5,593 nucleotides of DNA from Thermoplasmata archaeon (GTDB lineage: Archaea > Thermoplasmatota > Thermoplasmata > Lutacidiplasmatales > UBA184): the NCBI GenBank assembly GCA_030039865.1, contig JASHUS010000064.1:1-5593 (forward strand). Direction: 5' to 3'. Of this stretch, positions 1 to 4,790 are shown piece after piece. The position numbers and the translations under genes are program-made. How positions within the stretch are numbered: position 1 is the stretch's first letter; every line of letters starts with the position of its first letter. A model generated the notes under the pieces. The model was not told where the DNA came from, did no database searches, and saw only the letters and a list, made by a program, of their open reading frames with translations.

Positions 1-1751
1 ACGGCGGCCCGGTAGGCGGGCCGATCGAAGAGCAGGGTCGCGATCACGAGCAGCGAGTAGAACCAGCCGCGCGTCTGGTCGAGCCCTTCCGCGACGAAGT
101 CGAGCGGGGTGTTCGGGTCGAACGGGCCGGGAGCGAACGGGTAGTGGTACTGCGCGAACGGGGCCGAGCCGCTGTCGTACCATCCGTCGATCGTGTACGG
201 CTCCCGATGGGCCGGGGCGCCGCAGGTTCCGCAGCGGAGCACGAGCGCGTCGACCGTCACGCGGTGCGGGTCGAACGGCTCCGGGAGCGGCGCGCCGAGG
301 CGTTCGGCGAGCTCCGCGAAGCTCCCGATGCACGTCGCGTGGCCCGTCGTGCAGATCCAGATCGGGAGCGGCGTGCCCCAGTAGCGATTGCGGGAGAGCG
401 CCCAGTCCTTCGCCTCGGTGAGGAAGTTGCCAAACCGGCCGTCGCGCAGGTGCTCCGGGACCCAGTGGACGGTCCCGTTGTAGGCGACCAGACGGTCCGT
501 CGCGCGGGAGGTGCGCACGAACCAGGAGTCGATCGCGCGGTAGAGGAGCGTGGAGTCGCATCGCCAGCAGTGCGGGTAGGTGTGCCGGATCGTCCCCGAC
601 CGAAAGACGAGCCCGCGATCGGCGAGGTCCTTCAGGAGGATCAGGTCCGCCGCCTTGAACGACTTCCCGCGCACGAGCGGGACGGTGTCGGTGAACACCC
701 CGCGGCTGTCGAGCGGATCGAACACGCCGACCCGCTCCCGGGCGCCGATCCGCTGGTCGTCGGGTCCGAAGCTCGGGGCAACGTGGACGAAGCCCGTGCC
801 GTCCTCGGTCGTCACGAAGTCGTCGAGGACGATCCGGAACCGGCCGGGCCCGGGTCCCGGGGTGTCGAACGGCGGGGAGTACGTCAGACCCTCGAGCGTC
901 CGGCCCGGGAACCGTTCGACGACCTCCACGCCCGAGGGAAAGTACCGGGGGACCGCGGCGGACGCGAGGACGAGCTCGGGGCCGTCCGGCACGCGGACGA
1001 CGGAGTACTCGACGTCCGCCTTCGCGGCGACGAGGAGATTCGCGGGCAGGGTCCAGGGGGTCGTGGTCCAGACGAGGAGCTCGCGGGCCCTCCCCCTCGG
1101 CATCGTCAGTGGAAAGCGGACCGTGACCGACGGGTCGGTCGTCTCGCGGTACCCCTGGGCCACCTCGTGCGAGGAGAGGGGCGTCTCGCAGCGCGGACAG
1201 TAGGGCAGCACGTAGTGTCCCTTCTCGAGCAGGCCCCGGTCGAAGAGCGACTTGAGCGACCACCAGACGCTCTCCATGTACGGCGCGTCCATCGTCCGGT
1301 ACGCCCGATCGTAGTCGAGCCAGTAGCCGAGTCGACGGCTCATCTCCCGCCAGACGGAGGCGACCTCCAGCACCGACGACCGGCACGCGTCGCAGAACCG
1401 CGCGACCCCGTACGCCTCGATCTCCTTCTTCGACTTGATCCCGAGGCGCTTCTCGATCTCGAGCTCGACCGGGAGCCCGTGGCAGTCCCACCCCGCCATC
1501 GCGCTGACGATCGGCTCGCCGCGCATCCGGTGGTAGCGGAGCTCGACGTCCTTGACGAGCCGCGCGATGAGGTGCCCGATGTGCGGGGCGCCGTTGGCGG
1601 TCGGGGGCCCTTCCGTGAACCGGAACACCGGACCCGTTCGGGCCCGATCGAGGGCCTCCTGCGGCACACCGGTCCGTTCCCAGTACGCCAGGACATGCTG
1701 CTGGACCGCCCGGGAGGACGGTGGGCCGCTCGGCTCCGGGTCCGGCGTCAT
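1..1751 (-). CDS. ileS: Isoleucyl-tRNA synthetase, N-terminal 583 residues (3' end outside window)
   Basis: Charges tRNA-Ile with isoleucine in the cytoplasm and edits mischarged valine. The minus frame is open from the ATG at 1751 to the left edge. Visible in order: class I signature PHIGHL at residues 56-61, preceded by GPPTANGA, the archaeal/eukaryotic-type form rather than the bacterial HDGPPYANG; GWDCHGLPVE near 88-96; a CPRC pair at 185-188; the CP1 editing domain from about 190, with WTTTPWTLPAN (228-238) and GTGFVHVAPSFGPDD (318-332); CWRC at 395-398; LSRNRYWGTPLPIW (452-465); CGTC at 507-510; DGWYDSGSAPFAQ (522-534); and GLDQTRGWFYSLL (556-568). The KMSKS loop and anticodon-binding domain lie beyond the edge; family members are usually about 1,000 residues or more, so roughly half is present. 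The start fits the family N-terminus and sits about 28 nt after a TATA-like box with no Shine-Dalgarno, suggesting a leaderless mRNA. No frameshift seen. Confidence 0.97.
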   Translation of the reverse strand, partial: MTPDPEPSGPPSSRAVQQHVLAYWERTGVPQEALDRARTGPVFRFTEGPPTANGAPHIGHLIARLVKDVELRYHRMRGEPIVSAMAGWDCHGLPVELEIEKRLGIKSKKEIEAYGVARFCDACRSSVLEVASVWREMSRRLGYWLDYDRAYRTMDAPYMESVWWSLKSLFDRGLLEKGHYVLPYCPRCETPLSSHEVAQGYRETTDPSVTVRFPLTMPRGRARELLVWTTTPWTLPANLLVAAKADVEYSVVRVPDGPELVLASAAVPRYFPSGVEVVERFPGRTLEGLTYSPPFDTPGPGPGRFRIVLDDFVTTEDGTGFVHVAPSFGPDDQRIGARERVGVFDPLDSRGVFTDTVPLVRGKSFKAADLILLKDLADRGLVFRSGTIRHTYPHCWRCDSTLLYRAIDSWFVRTSRATDRLVAYNGTVHWVPEHLRDGRFGNFLTEAKDWALSRNRYWGTPLPIWICTTGHATCIGSFAELAERLGAPLPEPFDPHRVTVDALVLRCGTCGAPAHREPYTIDGWYDSGSAPFAQYHYPFAPGPFDPNTPLDFVAEGLDQTRGWFYSLLVIATLLFDRPAYRAA

Positions 1752-1776
1752 GAGCCGTCTCGACGTTGCTCGCCAA

Positions 1777-1783
1777 GATAAAG
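1777..1783 (-). promoter_or_regulatory. TATA-like box of ileS (apparently leaderless)
   Basis: Reads CTTTATC on the minus strand, an AT-rich island in GC-rich DNA. Its centre is about 28-29 nt upstream of the ileS ATG at 1751. Archaeal transcription usually starts some 25-28 nt after the TATA centre, so the transcript would begin at or next to the start codon. No GGAGG-like sequence lies just before the ATG, which agrees. The purine-rich BRE expected upstream is weak. The position is observed; promoter function is inferred. Confidence 0.6.
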
Positions 1784-1810
1784 CCGCTCGGACCGGGACC
1801 CGGCGGGCCG

Positions 1811-1834
1811 GGAGGGCGGGGGGAGCGGCCCTCC
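1811..1834. repeat. 7-bp inverted repeat abutting the upstream side of a TATA-like box
   Basis: GGAGGGC (1811-1817) and GCCCTCC (1828-1834) are perfect reverse complements with a 10-nt spacer. The right arm directly touches the TATA-like box at 1835-1841, where TFB would contact a BRE. It could be a regulator-binding dyad for the divergent promoters, but in DNA this GC-rich a chance dyad is quite possible. Confidence 0.4.
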
Positions 1835-1841
1835 ATTATAC
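1835..1841 (+). promoter_or_regulatory. TATA-like box for the 184-aa protein gene
   Basis: ATTATAC is the clearest AT-rich element in the 123-nt divergent intergenic region. Its centre at 1838 predicts a transcription start near 1864-1866, about 10 nt before the GTG at 1875 and at the edge of the GGAGG. Function is inferred from sequence and spacing only. Confidence 0.55.
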
Positions 1842-1849
1842 GGGCGCGG

Positions 1850-1869
1850 CCTCCGGAGATCCCCGGAGG
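1850..1869. repeat. 7-bp inverted repeat whose right arm contains the Shine-Dalgarno of the 184-aa gene
   Basis: CCTCCGG (1850-1856) and CCGGAGG (1863-1869) are perfect reverse complements with a 6-nt spacer. If transcription began upstream of 1850 the hairpin would hide the ribosome-binding site. If it began near 1865, as the TATA-like box predicts, the left arm would not be in the RNA and the dyad could act only as a DNA site over the start point. Confidence 0.45.
1865..1869 (+). promoter_or_regulatory. Shine-Dalgarno GGAGG supporting the GTG start at 1875
   Basis: GGAGG ends 5 nt before the GTG at 1875. It favours that start over the in-frame ATG at 1917, which has no comparable purine tract before it. 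Confidence 0.6.
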
Positions 1870-1874
1870 GCGCC

Positions 1875-2429
1875 GTGCCGAAGGTCCCTGCGCGCAAAGT
1901 GAGCCGTTTTATCGTGATGGCGATGCTGCAGGCGGCGCGGGCCCGCCGGCTCGGGCTCGACGAGGACTCGGCATACTCGTGGGGTCTCAACCGGGCGATC
2001 TTCTTCGCGGCGGCCAAGCAGGGCTTCCGCGGCACCCAGGGCCATGAGAAGACCGGGGAACCCCACCCCTCGTCCCGATCGGACGCGACGTACTTCCTCG
2101 GCGACGAGATGGCGTACCGCGACCCCGAGAATCCCAAGCTACTATTCGCGATAGGAGGTTCGGCCCAGACACCGGACAACTTTCGCCACCAGATCGCCGC
2201 CCGGTTCGGGAGCGAGGCGAACTTCCGGGCGGCGTGGTCGGAGTCGAGCGAGATCGTCGGGCGCTTCGAGGATGACATCCTGAAGTCCGGCCATCGGTTC
2301 TACGCGTCCGTCTACAAACCACGACGCGACGAGCTTCGCGAGGAGTGGACGGAACGCTTCGTGCCGGGCGCGGGCGATGCGCCGGCCCCGCGCGTCCCGA
2401 GGTCGAGCGCCGAGCGCACCGAGAAATAG
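1875..2429 (+). CDS. Uncharacterised 184-aa soluble protein
   Basis: I do not recognise this family and assign no function. The GTG start is chosen for its GGAGG, though an in-frame ATG at 1917 (residue 15) is possible. The product looks cytoplasmic: no signal peptide or membrane segment, and no cysteines, which argues against a cysteine-based metal site or disulfides. Residues 8-50 look helical and basic (RKVSRFIVMAMLQAARARR, then WGLNRAIFFAAAKQG). A middle stretch 70-96 contains TYFLGDEMAYRDPENPKLLFAIGG, followed by a charged, helix-prone region 100-160 with FRHQIAARFG and RFYASVYKPRRDELREEW. The tail after about 165 is Pro/Ala/Arg-rich and probably disordered. Ordinary amino-acid composition and matching GC-rich codon use support a real gene. 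It diverges from ileS and lies 21 nt before the secreted-protein gene, so the two may be co-transcribed. Confidence 0.82.
   Translation: MPKVPARKVSRFIVMAMLQAARARRLGLDEDSAYSWGLNRAIFFAAAKQGFRGTQGHEKTGEPHPSSRSDATYFLGDEMAYRDPENPKLLFAIGGSAQTPDNFRHQIAARFGSEANFRAAWSESSEIVGRFEDDILKSGHRFYASVYKPRRDELREEWTERFVPGAGDAPAPRVPRSSAERTEK
2421..2428 (+). promoter_or_regulatory. Weak possible TATA-like element before the secreted-protein gene
   Basis: GAGAAATA, overlapping the stop codon of the 184-aa gene, is centred about 27 nt before the ATG at 2451. With no evident Shine-Dalgarno there, a leaderless start from an own promoter is possible. The match is poor, and read-through from the upstream gene is equally plausible. 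Confidence 0.25.
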
Positions 2430-2450
2430 GTCCCCCGGGCTCATTCCACG

Positions 2451-3338
2451 ATGGACGCCCGGGTGCGTCGGCGGTACGCTCTCGTCGCGCTCGTGGCGGC
2501 CGTTGCGGTCGCGCTCGTGGTCGTGGTCGCGACGTACGGGACCCCCTCCCCTTCCGGCGGGGGAGGGACGACCCGGACCTCGCCGCTCGCGTTCACGTTC
2601 GCGGCCAACTCCTCCGCGGAGGTCCAGACCCTGCTCACGACCCTCCGGCCGTACGTGCTCCCGGGCGACGCGTTCGACCTCGTTTCGGGCAGCCCGGAGG
2701 GCGTGCCGCTCAGCCTCACGAACCTGAACCGCTGGGCGGCCGAACTGCGGTCCGCGTACCCGTCGAACGCGATCTACGCCCACACGGCCGGCGTGGCGAA
2801 TTACGCCACGGTCGCCGCCGGGGTCAGCTCGGACTTCGCGGGGGTCCTCTACGATTACGAGCCGGGTTTCGAACCGGAGTTCACGTACAACTTCACGCAG
2901 ACACTCTCGGACTTCGCGAACGTGAGCGCGATCGCCCGAGCGCACGGCATCAAGAGCGTGGGGTACCCGATCGGGCGGCCGATCCTGGGCAACGGGACGG
3001 GCGGCATCCGATGGGACTACGCCGCGCTCGCCGGCGAGATGGATCAGTTGGTCGTGCAATCCCAGACGTATTGCCATGCGGGGATGAGCGCCTTCGCAGA
3101 CGCGGTAGAGACCGTCCAGGCCCAGTACGCGGCCGAGGATCTCCCGGCGGTGCCGGAGTTCCAGGTGACGATCGGGAACGCGACGACGAGCCTTCCGAAC
3201 GGGGTCACCTCCTCGACGGGGATCGCGTGCGCGGACGCGTTGGTGGCGCGCGGGCTGCCTTCGGTCTACGTCTGGTGGGACGAAGGGGGCGTCGCCGAGC
3301 TCGTCCAGTTCCTCGCCGGTCTCGAGTCGTCGTCGTGA
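2451..3338 (+). CDS. Membrane-anchored extracellular protein, probable degenerate GH18-like TIM barrel
   Basis: The 295-aa product has a basic N-terminus (MDARVRRR), one hydrophobic segment at about 9-29, a Pro/Ser/Gly linker (31-42), and an outside domain from about 46. The domain alternates strand-like and helical stretches as a (beta/alpha)8 barrel would. FAGVLYDYEP (129-138) resembles the GH18 chitinase signature ending DxE: D135 and E137 are kept but the two earlier acidic positions are A130 and L133. VVQSQTYC (201-208) resembles the GH18 strand-6 Gln/Tyr motif, and PSVYVWWDEGG (270-280) the conserved strand-8 tryptophan. Five sequons (N53, N147, N157, N181, N243) suggest surface glycosylation; C208 and C260 could form a disulfide. 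A glycosidase or a non-catalytic sugar-binding role are both possible; the substrate is unknown. The gene ends 4 nt from the convergent GNAT gene. The ATG at 2451 lacks a clear Shine-Dalgarno. The reading frame and topology are secure; the fold is inference. Confidence 0.88.
   Translation: MDARVRRRYALVALVAAVAVALVVVVATYGTPSPSGGGGTTRTSPLAFTFAANSSAEVQTLLTTLRPYVLPGDAFDLVSGSPEGVPLSLTNLNRWAAELRSAYPSNAIYAHTAGVANYATVAAGVSSDFAGVLYDYEPGFEPEFTYNFTQTLSDFANVSAIARAHGIKSVGYPIGRPILGNGTGGIRWDYAALAGEMDQLVVQSQTYCHAGMSAFADAVETVQAQYAAEDLPAVPEFQVTIGNATTSLPNGVTSSTGIACADALVARGLPSVYVWWDEGGVAELVQFLAGLESSS
2544..2567. repeat. 8-bp perfect inverted repeat inside the linker-coding region
   Basis: CCCTCCCC (2544-2551) and GGGGAGGG (2560-2567) are perfect complements around an 8-nt spacer. 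They encode the Pro/Ser/Gly linker just after the membrane anchor. The dyad probably follows from Pro/Ser codons followed by Gly codons in a GC-rich genome, but it would form a strong mRNA hairpin. Confidence 0.5.
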
Positions 3339-3342
3339 GCGC

Positions 3343-3870
3343 TCAGAGCCAGAGCGCCATCAGGATCTCGTCGTCGGGCTCGCCGCGCAGGATGACCTCG
3401 CTCTTCAGGCGGCCCTCCTCCACGAACCCGAGCTTCCGATAGAGCGCGATCGCGCGGCGGTTCGACGCGAAGACGCCGAGCTTGAGCTTCGACACCCCGA
3501 CGCGCCGGGCCCAGTCGATGCCGGCGCGCATCATCGGCTCGCCGAGTCCGAGCCCCCGGCAGTCGTGCCGGATCGAGATCCCGAGGCTCGCCGTGTGCTC
3601 GTTCTTCGCCTGGCGACCGCGCAGGAAGTCCGCGACCGCGATGATCTCGCCGTCGAGCTCGCCGACGAGCCACAGCGCCGAGGTCCCGTCCTCGTCGCGG
3701 ATCCGCGCACGGACCTCCTCCGGGCTGCGCGTCGCCCGGTCGGTCATGAGATAGACCCCCTCCGCCGCGACCGATCGGACCACCTCGACCCAACCGGCGG
3801 CGTCCTCCGGCTCGGCCGGGCGGACCACCGCGGTGCGGCCGTCCTTGAGCGGGATCTTCTGGAGGATCAT
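3343..3870 (-). CDS. GNAT-family N-acetyltransferase
   Basis: Predicted to transfer an acetyl group from acetyl-CoA to an amine on a small molecule or protein; the acceptor cannot be read from sequence. The 175 residues cover a complete single GNAT domain. The N-terminal part (13-40) matches the usual entry strand and helix (TAVVRPAEPEDAAGWVEVV). The central strand is LWLVGELDGEIIAVADF (66-82). Motif A is SLGISIRHDCRGLGLGEPMM (95-114), with R105-G-x-G-x-G110 as the acetyl-CoA pyrophosphate loop. Motif B is VFASNRRAIALYRKLGFVEEG (133-153), with N137, Y144 and F149 in the typical places. The form resembles RimI/RimL-like or phosphinothricin-type acetyltransferases, but a specific name is not justified. 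It begins 19 nt after the bactofilin-like stop, with only a weak G-rich stretch and no clear Shine-Dalgarno, so translation from a shared mRNA is likely. It ends 4 nt from the convergent secreted-protein gene. Confidence 0.93.
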   Translation of the reverse strand: MILQKIPLKDGRTAVVRPAEPEDAAGWVEVVRSVAAEGVYLMTDRATRSPEEVRARIRDEDGTSALWLVGELDGEIIAVADFLRGRQAKNEHTASLGISIRHDCRGLGLGEPMMRAGIDWARRVGVSKLKLGVFASNRRAIALYRKLGFVEEGRLKSEVILRGEPDDEILMALWL

Positions 3871-3886
3871 CGGATGCCCCGATCCG
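3871..3886. repeat. Small inverted repeat between bactofilin-like stop and GNAT start
   Basis: CGGAT (3871-3875) and ATCCG (3882-3886) can pair around a 6-nt loop. On the minus strand the hairpin ends directly against the GNAT ATG and fills most of the 19-nt spacer. Five pairs make a modest stem and may be chance. Confidence 0.3.
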
Positions 3887-3889
3887 GCG

Positions 3890-4684
3890 CTACCAGCGGC
3901 GCAGACCGTACCGCAGACCGTAGGGCGGGGCGGTCCGCGACTCCGGGCCGACGTAGCTGGACGGGTGCTGGCGCACGATCGTCCCTTCGACCCGGGCCAC
4001 GTGGCAGTCCCGCCCGAGGACCACCTGGGGCGCCCGGACGAACTCGACGTCGACGCCTTCGAGCGTCACCTGCTCGGCCTCGATCCGTTCGACGGTGATC
4101 GCGGTATCCCGAAAGAAGACCTTGTCGACGACATTCGGAACCCACCCGCGGATGACGACGGACCGACCGAAGATCGGGCCGAAGGAGGACGTGTCGCGAA
4201 GCTCGGCGAAGAGGGTCGGGGCATCGAGCCGGCCGGGGACTCGGGCCCCTCCGGAAAGCGTGAGGAACGCCGCGGAGGCGGAGGGCGTCTCGAGCAGGCC
4301 CCGCACCGAGCCGTTCCGGTCCACGCGGAGCGCCCCCCCGAGTCGGAGCGTCCCGTCGACGTCCGCGTCGCCGGCGTGGAGCGTGGAGGCGCCGCGGACG
4401 GTCCCGGCGATGCGCAGAGCGCCCGCCACCTCGATCGGGCCCTCGACCTCGAGCGTCCCGCGGCCCCCGAGGGCTTCGGCGGTCAGCTTTCCCCCGACGG
4501 TCACGAGCCCGCGGAATGAGGCCTGCTCGACGGACGCGTCCCGGGCGATCTTCGCGGTACCCGCGACCGACCAGCGGTTCGTCGCCAGCGAGTCCCGCCG
4601 GACCACGCCGCGATCGCGGAGCGTCGGCGCACGGACCCGGCCCGGGGGCGGGGCGGTCGATGGCGCAGGACCGGCGGCGGTCAC
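3890..4684 (-). CDS. Bactofilin-like polymer-forming protein (beta-helical, YhbE/YhbF-like)
   Basis: Bactofilins self-assemble into nucleotide-free cytoskeletal filaments through a right-handed beta-helix. After a Pro/Ala-rich, probably disordered N-terminus (1-35), residues 37-150 show the short repeating pattern of small hydrophobics and glycines (VTVGGKLTAEALGG, TLEVEGPIEVAGALRIAGTV, ADVDGTLRLGGALRVD). The C-terminal part has IEAEQVTLEGVDVEFVRAPQ (201-220), then VVLGRDCHVARVEG (221-234), recalling from memory the end of Bacillus YhbE/YhbF-type polymer-forming proteins. A tail with VGPESRTAPPYGL (245-257) follows. There is no signal peptide or membrane helix, so a cytoplasmic location is expected. 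The GTG at 4684 is the only start before an in-frame stop upstream (4733-4735), and GGAG lies 6 nt before it. Length (264 aa) exceeds minimal bactofilins, typically 120-200 aa. A generic beta-helix protein unrelated to the cytoskeleton is the alternative. Confidence 0.85.
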   Translation of the reverse strand: MTAAGPAPSTAPPPGRVRAPTLRDRGVVRRDSLATNRWSVAGTAKIARDASVEQASFRGLVTVGGKLTAEALGGRGTLEVEGPIEVAGALRIAGTVRGASTLHAGDADVDGTLRLGGALRVDRNGSVRGLLETPSASAAFLTLSGGARVPGRLDAPTLFAELRDTSSFGPIFGRSVVIRGWVPNVVDKVFFRDTAITVERIEAEQVTLEGVDVEFVRAPQVVLGRDCHVARVEGTIVRQHPSSYVGPESRTAPPYGLRYGLRRW

Positions 4685-4710
4685 TCGACGCTCCGGTCCA
4701 CGAGGTGCAT
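4681..4710 (-). CDS. Possible 9-codon leader ORF overlapping the bactofilin-like start
   Basis: The minus strand reads from an ATG at 4710 to a TGA at 4681-4683, encoding MHLVDRSVE. Its stop overlaps the GTG start of the downstream gene as GTGA, the arrangement used for stop-restart coupling. The ATG is about 28 nt after the centre of a TATA-like stretch, so the mRNA could begin at this codon and be leaderless. The peptide has no recognisable regulatory composition such as runs of one amino acid. It may be a chance ORF within an ordinary 26-nt 5' leader. Confidence 0.3.
   Translation of the reverse strand: MHLVDRSVE
4691..4694 (-). promoter_or_regulatory. Shine-Dalgarno GGAG for the bactofilin-like GTG start
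   Basis: GGAG on the minus strand lies 6 nt before the GTG at 4684. It sits inside the 9-codon mini-ORF, so ribosomes translating that ORF would pass over it. It supports the GTG as the true start. Confidence 0.5.
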
Positions 4711-4731
4711 GACGGGCGGCGACGGCGGTCC

Positions 4732-4745
4732 CTTACATCATACTG
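4732..4745 (-). promoter_or_regulatory. TATA-like promoter region of the bactofilin-like gene
   Basis: The minus strand reads TCAGTATGATGTAAG here, the only AT-rich stretch in the 106-nt gap between the protease and bactofilin-like genes. Its centre near 4738 predicts a transcription start around 4710. The match to a canonical TTTAWA box is poor, so the call rests on base composition and spacing. Confidence 0.4.
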
Positions 4746-4748
4746 ACG

Positions 4749-4767
4749 GGCCCGCGTTCGGCGGGCC
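4749..4767. repeat. GC-rich 7-bp hairpin between protease and bactofilin-like genes
   Basis: GGCCCGC (4749-4755) and GCGGGCC (4761-4767) are perfect complements around a 5-nt loop. It lies 23 nt beyond the protease stop and just before the TATA-like stretch. No T-run follows on the minus strand, so it does not resemble a canonical archaeal poly-U terminator. It could still stabilise the 3' end or slow transcription of the protease mRNA. Confidence 0.45.
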
Positions 4768-4790
4768 GCGCGCCGGGCTGATACCTGGGC

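Noticed and set aside
144..1781. A 545-codon open frame on the plus strand opposite ileS.
   Set aside because: It is antisense to an unmistakable ileS. Its product is dominated by Arg, Glu, Pro, Val and Asp with no domain, as expected of a frame opposite GC-rich codons.
1905..1912. A second TATA-like sequence, GTTTTATC, downstream of the GTG at 1875.
   Set aside because: It would place a transcription start near 1937, inside the 184-aa gene and past both plausible start codons. It fits Arg-Phe-Ile codons.
2142..3077. A 311-codon minus-strand open frame across the end of the 184-aa gene and the secreted-protein gene.
   Set aside because: The product is Arg/Gly/Glu-rich and featureless, while the plus-strand frames show a clear membrane anchor, linker and fold-like pattern.
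2345..3442. A 365-codon plus-strand open frame overlapping three genes.
   Set aside because: It is a +1-type shadow with an Arg/Gly/Pro-rich product that runs into the GNAT gene on the other strand.
3833..4519. A 228-codon plus-strand open frame opposite the bactofilin-like gene.
   Set aside because: Low-complexity Asp/Arg/Gly/Pro-rich product; the minus-strand frame has the regular beta-helix pattern and a Shine-Dalgarno.
4749..4767. Hairpin considered as an intrinsic terminator of the protease gene.
   Set aside because: No T-run follows on the minus strand, so I list it only as an inverted repeat.
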